The position numbers were made by a program, and so were the translations under genes. From an uncultured Clostridia bacterium (GTDB lineage: Bacteria > Bacillota > Clostridia > Oscillospirales > Acutalibacteraceae): a DNA stretch of 64,000 bases. Under the pieces are notes generated by a model. That model saw only the letters and a list, made by a program, of their open reading frames with translations, was not told the origin of the DNA and did not search any database. Of the stretch, positions 1-7,153 are shown piece after piece (within the stretch, counting starts at the first letter, position 1; each line of letters begins with the position of its first letter). The stretch is taken from the NCBI GenBank assembly GCA_946500295.1, contig CAMMVF010000012.1, positions 1-64,000 on the forward strand, given 5' to 3'.

Positions 1-721
1 GCCGTTTGTCGGGCGAATATTGTCGCACCTCGCATGAGGTGCGTGAGTAGAAATCTTCACGGGCGAAACAACCCGCTCCGTCTGTTTTGTCGCACCTCGC
101 ATGAGGTGCGTGAGTAGAAATTACACAAAAATAAATTCATTTCTTTGTGCAACATGTCGCACCTCGCATGAGGTGCGTGAGTAGAAATTGATTCCGACAA
201 ATCTGCATCGGTTAACAATTCAGTCGCACCTCGCATGAGGTGCGTGAGTAGAAATGAATTTCCGTGATATCGGTATTTAACCATACGGAGTCGCACCTCG
301 CATGAGGTGCGTGAGTAGAAATATCCAGTCCGCTTGTGTCGGCAAATGCATTGGTGTCGCACCTCGCATGAGGTGCGTGAGTAGAAATGATATTCCCCCT
401 GTCATCGTAGCCCTCATACACGTCGCACCTCGCATGAGGTGCGTGAGTAGAAATGCCCTTTATGCGTGCCGTTTGTCGGGCGAATATTGTCGCACCTCGC
501 ATGAGGTGCGTGAGTAGAAATCCTGATTTATGTAATGGTTGATATCTACATCAAGTCGCACCTCGCATGAGGTGCGTGAGTAGAAATGAGATTCACTATA
601 TCGTCGGTGACAACTATATCGGGTCGCACCTCGCATGAGGTGCGTGAGTAGAAATTGTTAAAATCGAATTGAATAGCTTATACGCTGCTGTCGCACCTCG
701 CATGAGGTGCGTGAGTAAAAT
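1..721 (+). CRISPR. CRISPR array, leader-distal end (subtype I-C-like repeats)
   Basis: Eleven 33-nt direct repeats start at 22, 89, 156, 223, 290, 356, 422, 489, 555, 623 and 690, separated by ten unique spacers of 33-35 nt; a partial spacer occupies 1-21. The repeat begins GTCGCACCTCGCATGAGG and ends GTGAGTAGAAAT, with a perfect 8-bp hairpin (CGCACCTC/GAGGTGCG, loop GCAT). Length, GTCGC start and GAAAT end resemble type I-C repeats; this subtype call is inference because no cas gene is in the window. The last repeat (690-721) is degenerate and one base short, marking the leader-distal end, so transcription should run left to right from a leader outside the window. ORFs called here are repeat artefacts. 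Confidence 0.97.
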
Positions 722-738
722 AGTTATATCCTCCTAAC

Positions 739-770
739 GGCAGCGGTGCAGTGGCAGGCTCACCGCTGCC
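739..770. repeat. Strong hairpin just past the CRISPR array
   Basis: A perfect 10-bp inverted repeat (GGCAGCGGTG / CACCGCTGCC) with a 12-nt loop starts 18 bases after the last CRISPR repeat. No T-tract follows on the plus strand, so it is not a classical intrinsic terminator, although it could stabilise or end the pre-crRNA 3' end. Confidence 0.6.
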
Positions 771-811
771 AAAGTCAAACAAGATAATTTACAAAAACAG
801 GTAAGATTATA

Positions 812-840
812 TTGCGTTTTTGTGAAAATTATGCTACACT
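812..840 (+). promoter_or_regulatory. Promoter for the lipoprotein gene
   Basis: TTGCGT and TACACT are separated by 17 bp and lie just upstream of the AAAGGAGG site of the gene starting at 862. The -35 is weak and the -10 reasonable. Confidence 0.45.
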
Positions 841-861
841 ATGGCTAAAGGAGGAATTAAT

Positions 862-1365
862 ATGAGCGGTAGAATTGTTAAGGCTATGTCACTCTTGCTT
901 TGTGCGGTGGTGGTTGCTGGGTGCTGTCTTGTGGGGTGTGAGCAAGATAAAAGACCAACTGATTACAACGAAATAACCAAGCAGGATATATATGACGCAT
1001 TTAAGGAACTCTATCCTGATGCAGAATTGAATGCCGAGGAGCATAAGCTATATTTGAATAAAGATGGTGAATATCCCATCATCGGGAATTACTGGCTGGA
1101 TTTAGACAGCGTGGCTATTCCCGAGGAGTTCAGTTTTAACATTAAATCAGCTGAAGATGTTGAGACAATATTAAATTGTTATATGAAGCTGTTTTATGAT
1201 GATTGGACAGATGATAACATGGAAGAGTTTTTCGAATTCTATACCATTACTGACGACAGCGTAGAAGATAATTACAGTGAAGACTATGAATTTCATGGTT
1301 GGACATTTAGTGTTTTTTATGATGACCGTGACAGTGAAATATTTATATATTTACCGAATTTATAA
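862..1365 (+). CDS. Hypothetical secreted lipoprotein
   Basis: The protein has about 167 residues. The start is placed at ATG 862 (MSGRIVK) because AAAGGAGG lies 7 bases upstream; the ORF-track start at 841 would put the Shine-Dalgarno inside the gene. The N-terminus is a lipoprotein signal peptide: a basic start, a hydrophobic core LLLCAVVVAG and a lipobox-like LVGC at about residues 23-26, after which the sequence becomes polar and acidic. The mature part is Asp/Glu/Tyr-rich with no family I recognise. It probably sits on the outer face of the cytoplasmic membrane. It is a single gene between the CRISPR array and a terminator, with no obvious functional partner. Confidence 0.75.
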   Translation: MSGRIVKAMSLLLCAVVVAGCCLVGCEQDKRPTDYNEITKQDIYDAFKELYPDAELNAEEHKLYLNKDGEYPIIGNYWLDLDSVAIPEEFSFNIKSAEDVETILNCYMKLFYDDWTDDNMEEFFEFYTITDDSVEDNYSEDYEFHGWTFSVFYDDRDSEIFIYLPNL

Positions 1366-1392
1366 TATTGTATATTTATTTTGATATCGAAC

Positions 1393-1420
1393 AAAGCATC
1401 TACTTAGTAGGTGCTTTTTA
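1393..1420 (+). terminator. Intrinsic terminator after the lipoprotein gene
   Basis: A 10-bp stem (AAAGCATCTA / TAGGTGCTTT, one G-U pair) with a 5-nt loop is followed by TTTTTA. Confidence 0.8.
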
Positions 1421-1454
1421 TATTACCTTAATTTAACGAAATGGAGGAATTTTA

Positions 1455-1526
1455 ATGGCTGATGAAATCAATGTAGGTAGGCTTGTAGCCGAAATTATTC
1501 CGGGAATAACAATGAATAATATGTAA
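1455..1526 (+). pseudogene. 23-codon ORF, possible phage tail-gene remnant
   Basis: ATG 1455 has a good ribosome-binding site (ATGGAGGAATTTTA) and encodes MADEINVGRLVAEIIPG followed by a few residues and a stop. The opening resembles the N-terminus of phage tail tape-measure-type proteins, after which homology would be lost. That resemblance is from memory and not verified. The ORF is too short for the ORF track. It could also be a genuine micropeptide or chance. Confidence 0.3.
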
Positions 1527-1618
1527 TAGAACAAAACAACAAAATTTAGGTCTTAAACTAACAAATAAGAATTATTTCTAAATTTAAGTAAAATATTAAT
1601 TTTAATACTGTCTTTTTC

Positions 1619-1651
1619 AGCCTGCTTCAAAACTCGAAACAGGCTTATTTT
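1619..1651 (+). terminator. Probable intrinsic terminator
   Basis: An imperfect stem (AGCCTG-c-TTC / GAA-a-CAGGCT) is followed by TATTTT. It insulates the following promoter from upstream transcription. Confidence 0.5.
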
Positions 1652-1753
1652 CGCAAATTATCAGAATATTCTGTGAATATATACCAGTAATGCCCTGCCA
1701 TACTTAAACAAACTGCACAAAGCAATGAAGTTTTTGATTTTACTTAGATTTCA

Positions 1754-1785
1754 TTGACAATTTTTAGGCTTTCGACTATTATAAT
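1754..1785 (+). promoter_or_regulatory. Promoter of the tetR-SCP2 operon
   Basis: TTGACA (1754-1759) is separated by 17 bp from TATTAT (1777-1782), with an overlapping TATAAT at 1780. It is the only strong promoter seen before the six-gene unit. Confidence 0.75.
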
Positions 1786-1798
1786 TAATATAACAATA

Positions 1799-1829
1799 TA
1801 AACACTGTTTAATAAACGAACACCGTTTA
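1799..1829 (+). promoter_or_regulatory. Two adjacent palindromes, probable TetR operator
   Basis: TAAACACTGTTTA (1799-1811) and TAAACGAACACCGTTTA (1813-1829) are both perfect palindromes with the same TAAAC half-site. They lie between the -10 and the start codon of the TetR-family gene. This arrangement fits repression by the encoded regulator (inference). Confidence 0.65.
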
Positions 1830-1862
1830 ATTATTATGATTATTATGAAGGGAGCAAGCGCT

Positions 1863-2441
1863 TTGGGGCGTGAAAGACAGATACAAAAAAACAACGAAAC
1901 CAGAAAAGCTATAATAGACGCCGCTGTTTCTATCGGCCTTGAAGAGGGATTTGACGAGCTTTCAATCCGCAAGATAACCGACAGGCTCGGCTATTCCGCA
2001 GGGATAGTCTATCATTATTTTAAAGATAAGCAGGAAATACTCGACATTATTCATAATCAAACCAGCCTTGAACTCAAGGATGCAGTTGAGGCTTGCATTA
2101 GCCCCGAACGCAGCTTTGAAGAAAATACAAAGGTAGTTTTTAAGATGGTCTGTGAGATGATGAAGTGCAACCCCGACACATTCAAACTTATATTGGTTAA
2201 CAGAGGCTCTCGCAGCAGTGAGTCGATTGACCTGTGGCTCGACATGGTAAAACGGTGCATCGACATGGGTATAGAAAGCGGCGAACTAAGAGATGTTGAC
2301 AGTGAGATAACCGCTCACACCCTGCTAAACACAATTTTGGTGGCCCATATGATAATAAGCGACAGGAAAACCGAAAAGTCAAAAATCGAGGATATATTTA
2401 ACACTGAGCTTGATATAATTTTGCATGGGATATTAAAATAA
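1863..2441 (+). CDS. TetR/AcrR-family transcriptional regulator
   Basis: The protein has about 192 residues, the normal size for TetR regulators. The N-terminal helix-turn-helix spans roughly residues 10-55 and includes LSIRKITDRLGYSAGIVYHY followed by FKDKQEIL, the standard TetR DNA-binding signature. The rest is an alpha-helical ligand-binding and dimerisation domain with no recognisable ligand specificity. The start is uncertain: TTG 1863 has AAGGGAG 8 bases upstream, whereas ATG 1836 (the ORF-track start) has no ribosome-binding site. It is the first gene of the operon and probably represses it through the double palindrome upstream, responding to a hydrophobic substrate or product of the pathway (inference). 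Confidence 0.9.
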   Translation: MGRERQIQKNNETRKAIIDAAVSIGLEEGFDELSIRKITDRLGYSAGIVYHYFKDKQEILDIIHNQTSLELKDAVEACISPERSFEENTKVVFKMVCEMMKCNPDTFKLILVNRGSRSSESIDLWLDMVKRCIDMGIESGELRDVDSEITAHTLLNTILVAHMIISDRKTEKSKIEDIFNTELDIILHGILK

Positions 2442-2465
2442 TTTATTTTAGTAGGAGGAATTTAT

Positions 2466-3425
2466 ATGCCCTGGTATTTGATTGTCATTTTAATAATTCT
2501 GGGAGTGGTAATATTGTCGGTAATATTTTGGCATCTATTAGCTAGATACTTTTTCAATAAAACTATCCTGCGAAAAGAAAACCAGATTACAATCGAGGAA
2601 GCCGACAAAATGATGGGCACCCACTGGGGTCAGTTTACCGAGCTTATGAGCGAAAGGAAAAAATGGTTTGACGCTCAGAGCTTTGAGACCGTATCTATAC
2701 AATCTGACGATGGCTTAAAGCTTGTCGGTCACTACCTTGAAAGCGACCCAAGCTCCAAAAAAATAGTAATTGCCTTTCACGGATACTCGAGTAAGGGAAT
2801 GAGCGACCACTGCGCCACCGCAAACCTGTATTACAGGCTTGGAATAAATACGTTGATAGTCGATGAGAGAGCACACGGAGAAAGCGAGGGAAAGTACGTA
2901 GGCTTCGGAGTTTTGGACAGATATGACGCTTTGAAGTGGATTGAATATGTAATTAACCGCTTTGGCAGCGACTGCACAATCATTCTTCACGGAATTTCAA
3001 TGGGCGGCGCTACCGTATTGATGACTGCAGGACTTAATCCGCCGAAGAACGTCAAGGCTATTATCGCAGACTGCGCCTTCACCTCTGCATATGACGTATT
3101 TTCCCACGTTCTTAAAACTTGGTATCACATACCGAGCGGCCCTATTTTGAAAATCACAGAGAAAATGGGGCGCAAGGAGGCAGGCTACGGCTATAAGGAC
3201 TGCTCAACACTTGACGCAGTAGCTAAAACCGACATTCCGATTTTATTTATCCACGGCGGCAAGGATACCTTTGTTCCCACATGGATGAGCAGAGAAAACT
3301 ACAAGGCGTGCGCCTCACCGAAAGAGCTTGTAATTGTTGAAAACGCCGCCCACGGCGAGAGCTTCTTTATGGACAATGCTAAATGTGAAAAAGCGATTTC
3401 AGACTTTATCGGCAAATACTGCTGA
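2466..3425 (+). CDS. Membrane-anchored alpha/beta hydrolase
   Basis: The protein has 319 residues. Residues 3-24 form a hydrophobic segment predicted to anchor it in the membrane. The alpha/beta hydrolase fold follows: oxyanion-side HGYSS near residue 105, nucleophile elbow GISMGG (Ser near 177), acidic residue in HGGKD near 265 and catalytic His in AAHGES near 295. Such proteins hydrolyse or transfer acyl esters and thioesters; the substrate cannot be read from sequence. It lies 24 bases after tetR with the ribosome-binding site TAGGAGGAATT. Within the operon it could act as a thioesterase or acyl-releasing enzyme for the carrier protein two genes downstream (inference). Confidence 0.88.
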   Translation: MPWYLIVILIILGVVILSVIFWHLLARYFFNKTILRKENQITIEEADKMMGTHWGQFTELMSERKKWFDAQSFETVSIQSDDGLKLVGHYLESDPSSKKIVIAFHGYSSKGMSDHCATANLYYRLGINTLIVDERAHGESEGKYVGFGVLDRYDALKWIEYVINRFGSDCTIILHGISMGGATVLMTAGLNPPKNVKAIIADCAFTSAYDVFSHVLKTWYHIPSGPILKITEKMGRKEAGYGYKDCSTLDAVAKTDIPILFIHGGKDTFVPTWMSRENYKACASPKELVIVENAAHGESFFMDNAKCEKAISDFIGKYC

Positions 3426-3475
3426 TGAAGGTTTTGAATACATAAAAACCAAGTAAATTAAAAGGAGATTTTAAA

Positions 3476-4855
3476 ATGTCGGTAAAGTACTATCCAATCA
3501 CAAACGCACAGAAAATTCACTTCTTCACCCAGACTGTTTGCCCCAAAAAACAGCTTCTCAACATTGGCGTAAGCGTAACCATTGAGCTTGATGTTGACTT
3601 TGATGCATTGAAGCAGTCAATTTACGAGGCTTATGACAGAAACGAATCTATGAGAATCCGCTTTCACCTCACCAAAGACAACGAGACGGTTCAGTACATA
3701 GCACCCAAAGAAGATAGGGATATCCAATACTTTGACTTCAGACATTGGAAGGAGGAGGACGCCGCTGACGAAATGCGCCGCTGGACAGAGATTCCCTTTG
3801 AGCGCTATGACTCGCCAATGAACAAAATTGTAATGATAGATATGCCGCAGGGCTACAAAGGTCTTTACTTTCTTGTTGACCATATGACCGCCGACGCTCA
3901 GTCGCTGATTGTCTTTCTTGAGGATATCATCAGAATCTACTGTGCAAAAAAATATGACGAGGAATATCCGAAGCCGCTTAAATCCTATGTTGAGCAGCTC
4001 AAGAAGGATTTGGAGTATGAAAACAACTCAAAGCAGCTTTTAAGGGACAGAGAGGCCTGGACGAACGAAATCAAAAATTCCGAACCGATTTATGCGGATA
4101 TCTTTGGAAATCATGCTCTGCAAAGGGAAAGATTCACAAAGAATAATCCTAAGCTCAGAGCTGCAACCAGCGTGACAACGGACGTCACCGCAGGCATCAA
4201 AACCTTCCATCTCGAGGCTGACGCTTCAAAGCGGCTTATGGACTTCTGCGCTGAATATCATGTTCCGCCGGTTTGCCTTTTGCTGATGGGACTTAGAACC
4301 TATATTTCAAAGGTGAACAACAAGCAGTCTGACATTTCAATTCAGTCCACCATTTCCCGCCGTGCAACCCTGCTTGAGAAAAAATCCGGCGGCACAAGAA
4401 TCCACTTCTTCCCCTGCCGCACCATTGTAAACACCGAGGACTCCTTCCTCGACGGACTTGAGAAAATGCGTGAGGCTCAGAACAAAAACTTCAGACATTC
4501 AAACTTCAATCCGCTTGAGGTCTTTGCTATCAGACAGAAAATTTACAATCTTGAGCCGGGTCAGGGATACGAGCCGCTGTCGCTTACATATCAGCCATTG
4601 TCAAGAAAGAGCGAGGATATGCCGGATGTAAGGTACAAGTCAAACTGGTATTCAAACGGCGTAGCAGCTCAGGCTTTATACCTCACGGTTATGCACCGCC
4701 CCGAGGACGACGGGCTTGACTTCGATTTTGAGTATCAGAAGATCAAGGTTACTCCCGACCAGCTGGAGCTTATATACTACTATCTGTGCAAGATTATGTT
4801 CTACGGAATTGAGCATCCCTACGCTTCAGTCGGCGAGATTATTGACGCAGTTTAA
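3476..4855 (+). CDS. Stand-alone condensation-domain acyltransferase
   Basis: The protein has 459 residues, the size of one NRPS condensation domain. It opens with YYPITNAQKI, typical of condensation domains. The catalytic HHxxxDG motif appears as DHMTADA near residues 134-140: the essential second His and the Asp are kept, the first His is Asp and the Gly is Ala. A late DFDFEYQ fits the conserved C-terminal region. Related stand-alone enzymes (PapA-type acyltransferases, NRPS C domains) join an acyl group on a carrier to an amine or alcohol. There are no adenylation or carrier domains in the same chain; these functions are encoded by the next two genes. Ribosome-binding site AAAAGGAG. Confidence 0.85.
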   Translation: MSVKYYPITNAQKIHFFTQTVCPKKQLLNIGVSVTIELDVDFDALKQSIYEAYDRNESMRIRFHLTKDNETVQYIAPKEDRDIQYFDFRHWKEEDAADEMRRWTEIPFERYDSPMNKIVMIDMPQGYKGLYFLVDHMTADAQSLIVFLEDIIRIYCAKKYDEEYPKPLKSYVEQLKKDLEYENNSKQLLRDREAWTNEIKNSEPIYADIFGNHALQRERFTKNNPKLRAATSVTTDVTAGIKTFHLEADASKRLMDFCAEYHVPPVCLLLMGLRTYISKVNNKQSDISIQSTISRRATLLEKKSGGTRIHFFPCRTIVNTEDSFLDGLEKMREAQNKNFRHSNFNPLEVFAIRQKIYNLEPGQGYEPLSLTYQPLSRKSEDMPDVRYKSNWYSNGVAAQALYLTVMHRPEDDGLDFDFEYQKIKVTPDQLELIYYYLCKIMFYGIEHPYASVGEIIDAV

Positions 4856-4905
4856 TTTTACTTGTAAAGCAGTCTTAAAATAAATATTACAGAGGAGATA
4901 TTAAA

Positions 4906-5142
4906 ATGACATTGGATATAAAATCTTTTACAGACATTATGGCAGAGTATGTTGACCTTGACGGGAAGGAGGTAAGTGAGGATTCTCGCTTTATTGAGGA
5001 TCTTGGCTTCAACTCCTACGACTTCATGAGCCTGCTCGGAGAACTTGAGGATAAATACGACGTTGAGGTTGACGAGCGTGAGGTAACTAAATTCCGTACC
5101 GTCGGCGAGGCAATGGAGTACATAAACTCTCTCGGTGAATAA
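4906..5142 (+). CDS. Acyl carrier protein (phosphopantetheine-binding)
   Basis: The protein is 78 residues, acidic, and the right length for an acyl carrier protein. The 4'-phosphopantetheine site is in DLGFNSYDF (Ser near residue 36). This departs from the housekeeping fatty-acid ACP sequence DSLD and resembles discrete carriers of secondary pathways. The C-terminus, VGEAMEYINS, is a typical helix IV. It sits between the condensation protein and the acyl ligase, with ribosome-binding site GAGGAG, and is the likely tether for the activated acyl or aminoacyl group. Confidence 0.92.
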   Translation: MTLDIKSFTDIMAEYVDLDGKEVSEDSRFIEDLGFNSYDFMSLLGELEDKYDVEVDEREVTKFRTVGEAMEYINSLGE

Positions 5143-5152
5143 GGAGGATAAA

Positions 5153-6706
5153 ATGGATACAAGTATGATTCGTCCCACCAAGCGCTACGAAAACCTCAAG
5201 GAGCTTGTGGCTGACGCCGCCCGCAAATACGGTGATTGCGATGCTTACCGCTACAAGAAAAACAAGGAGATTGTCAGCAAAACCTACAACGATTTGCTCG
5301 CTGATACTCAGGCGTTTTCACGTGCTTTAGACGCCATGGGACTGCTCGGCAAGCACATTGCCGTGGTCGGAGCGTCAAGCTACGAGTGGATAGTAACCTA
5401 CTTTGGCACAGTCAACAGCGGCGGTGTCATAGTCCCCATTGACAAGGAGCTGGGCGGAGACGACATTGCAGAGCTGTTAAATCGCGCCGATGTAGAGGCT
5501 GTAGTATATGACACTCTGCTCTATGACAGAATCGAGCGCATCAGGGAGCTGTGCCCGAACATTCGTTTCTTTATTGATTCCACGCTTGAGCTCGACGGCG
5601 AAAACGCCCTGTCCTTTGAAAAACTCATTGAAGCAAACCGAGGAAGCTTTGACACGGAGATTGACAGAGAAAAAATGTGCGCCATTCTATTTACCTCGGG
5701 TACTACAGGCAAGAGCAAGGGCGTAATGCTCACTCATAAAAGTCTGACCGACAACGCCACCTGTATGGATATGGAAGAGCCCGAGGGTTCAATAATGCTT
5801 TCCGTCCTCCCCATCCACCACGCCTACTGCTTTACCTGCGATATCCTTGCAGGAATGTGCACGGGAGCCGTAGTTTGCTTTAACGATTCCATCATGCGTC
5901 TTGCAAAAAATATCGGCATCTTTAAGCCGAATATTGTTTTGCTTGTACCGATGATAATCGAGTCTGTTTTTTACAAGCTTCAGGAGGCGGCTAAGGCTTA
6001 TCCGGATGTACCGAAGCCGATGCTTGCAAAGAAGATATTCGGGGAAAATCTACGCACAATATACAGCGGCGGAGCTTACTTAAACCCGAAGCTGGTAGTC
6101 GCTTTTGACGAGTTTGGAATTGAGCTTATTCAAGGCTACGGAATGACGGAATTTTCTCCTCGAATCAGCGCCAATATGCGCCGTTGCAGCAAGCTCGGCT
6201 CTGTAGGAATACTCATTCCGGGTTGCGAAGCTAAGGTAGTAGAAGGCGAGCTGTGCGTAAGAGGCGACAGCATGATGCTCGGTTACTACAAAGACGAAAA
6301 GACTACAAACGAAACCATAATAGACGGCTGGCTTCACACCGGCGATTTGGCTTATGTTGACGAGGATAACTTCGTATTCATCACAGGCAGAAAGAAAAAC
6401 CTGATTATCCTCGCAAATGGCGAGAATGTATCTCCCGAGGAGCTTGAAAACAAGTTCAGCGGCTGGCTTCCGGCAAAGGAACTTATGGTTTACTCCGATG
6501 AGGGAAAGATAGTTTTAGAGGTTTATCCAAACTCTGAAGTACTCGCCGCCATGAATATTACCGATTTTAAGAGCGTTGCCGAGCAAAAGGTTGCTGAAAT
6601 AAACAGTGATCTACCCCTTTACAAACAGATTCATCATGTTATAATCAGGGAGGAAGAGTTTGAAAAAACCTCTTCGAGAAAAATCAAACGCAGAAATAAC
6701 ACCTGA
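5153..6706 (+). CDS. AMP-forming acyl-ACP/CoA ligase (ANL superfamily)
   Basis: The protein has about 517 residues. ATG 5153 (MDTSMIRP) follows AAGGAGGATAAA, 11 bases past the ACP stop codon; the ORF-track start at 5135 overlaps the ACP and has no site of its own. Core motifs in order: LFTSGTTGKSKG (A3, near 182-193), GYGMTEFSP (A5), DGWLHTGDLAYVDED (A7), GRKKNLIILANGENVSPEE (A8) and a C-terminal SSRKIKRR carrying the A10 lysine. It should activate a carboxylic acid as an adenylate and load it onto a thiol, most likely the neighbouring ACP. Substrate (fatty, aryl or amino acid) cannot be decided from sequence. Confidence 0.9.
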   Translation: MDTSMIRPTKRYENLKELVADAARKYGDCDAYRYKKNKEIVSKTYNDLLADTQAFSRALDAMGLLGKHIAVVGASSYEWIVTYFGTVNSGGVIVPIDKELGGDDIAELLNRADVEAVVYDTLLYDRIERIRELCPNIRFFIDSTLELDGENALSFEKLIEANRGSFDTEIDREKMCAILFTSGTTGKSKGVMLTHKSLTDNATCMDMEEPEGSIMLSVLPIHHAYCFTCDILAGMCTGAVVCFNDSIMRLAKNIGIFKPNIVLLVPMIIESVFYKLQEAAKAYPDVPKPMLAKKIFGENLRTIYSGGAYLNPKLVVAFDEFGIELIQGYGMTEFSPRISANMRRCSKLGSVGILIPGCEAKVVEGELCVRGDSMMLGYYKDEKTTNETIIDGWLHTGDLAYVDEDNFVFITGRKKNLIILANGENVSPEELENKFSGWLPAKELMVYSDEGKIVLEVYPNSEVLAAMNITDFKSVAEQKVAEINSDLPLYKQIHHVIIREEEFEKTSSRKIKRRNNT

Positions 6707-6718
6707 GGAGGAACGTGT

Positions 6719-7045
6719 ATGACATTTCAAGAAGCTTTTGCCGAGGTAAAGGAAATTATTTCAAAGGCTGACGTGAGCAAGTACAACGGAGGGCATATAG
6801 CCTTTCAGGTAAATCTGAGAGGAGAGGGCGAGGGCGCTTTCTATGTAGAGCTTGACAACGGATTTGTAGATGTTCAGCCCTACGAATATTACGACAGAGA
6901 CGTTATATTCACCGTAGGAACTAAGGATTTTCTGAAGATTATGAAGGGCAAGCTCGACCCGGTGCTGGCTTTTACAATAGGAAAGCTGAAAGTTGACGGA
7001 GACATCGGCAAGGCTCTTGAAATTCAAAAGCTGATTAAGAGCTGA
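6719..7045 (+). CDS. SCP2 sterol-carrier-like lipid-binding protein
   Basis: The protein has 108 residues and corresponds to a single SCP2 domain. Recognisable family features are the FTVGTKDFLKIMKGKLDP stretch and the closing FTIGKLKVDGDIGKALEIQ. SCP2 proteins form a hydrophobic tunnel that binds lipids or acyl-CoA. It is the last gene of the unit, 12 bases after the ligase with ribosome-binding site GAGGAGG, and is followed at once by a strong terminator. It probably binds or shuttles the acyl intermediate or final lipid (inference). Confidence 0.85.
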   Translation: MTFQEAFAEVKEIISKADVSKYNGGHIAFQVNLRGEGEGAFYVELDNGFVDVQPYEYYDRDVIFTVGTKDFLKIMKGKLDPVLAFTIGKLKVDGDIGKALEIQKLIKS

Positions 7046-7060
7046 GTTTATTTAAGACAG

Positions 7061-7098
7061 AACAGGCTGTATCGCAATGTGTGATACAGCCTGTTTTA
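7061..7098 (+). terminator. Strong intrinsic terminator of the tetR-SCP2 operon
   Basis: A 13-bp stem (AACAGGCTGTATC / GATACAGCCTGTT) with a short loop is followed by TTTTA. It closes the six-gene unit cleanly before the convergent cysK gene. Confidence 0.9.
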
Positions 7099-7153
7099 TA
7101 TTGAAATATCTATTTGAACTCATGCAGAACTTACACAGAATTTCTGATATATA

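Larger units (their letters stand above)
1366..1753. other. Gene-poor interval between the lipoprotein and tetR
   Basis: This AT-rich stretch holds only the terminator at 1393, the 23-codon ORF at 1455 and a hairpin at 1619. No other coding signal is visible on either strand; the minus-strand 73-aa ORF at 1751 is a shadow of tetR and its promoter. Confidence 0.6.

Noticed and set aside
57-517. ORFs of 71-101 aa across the CRISPR array
   Set aside because: They are translations of repeat and spacer units on both strands, with repeated peptide blocks, and have no start signals.
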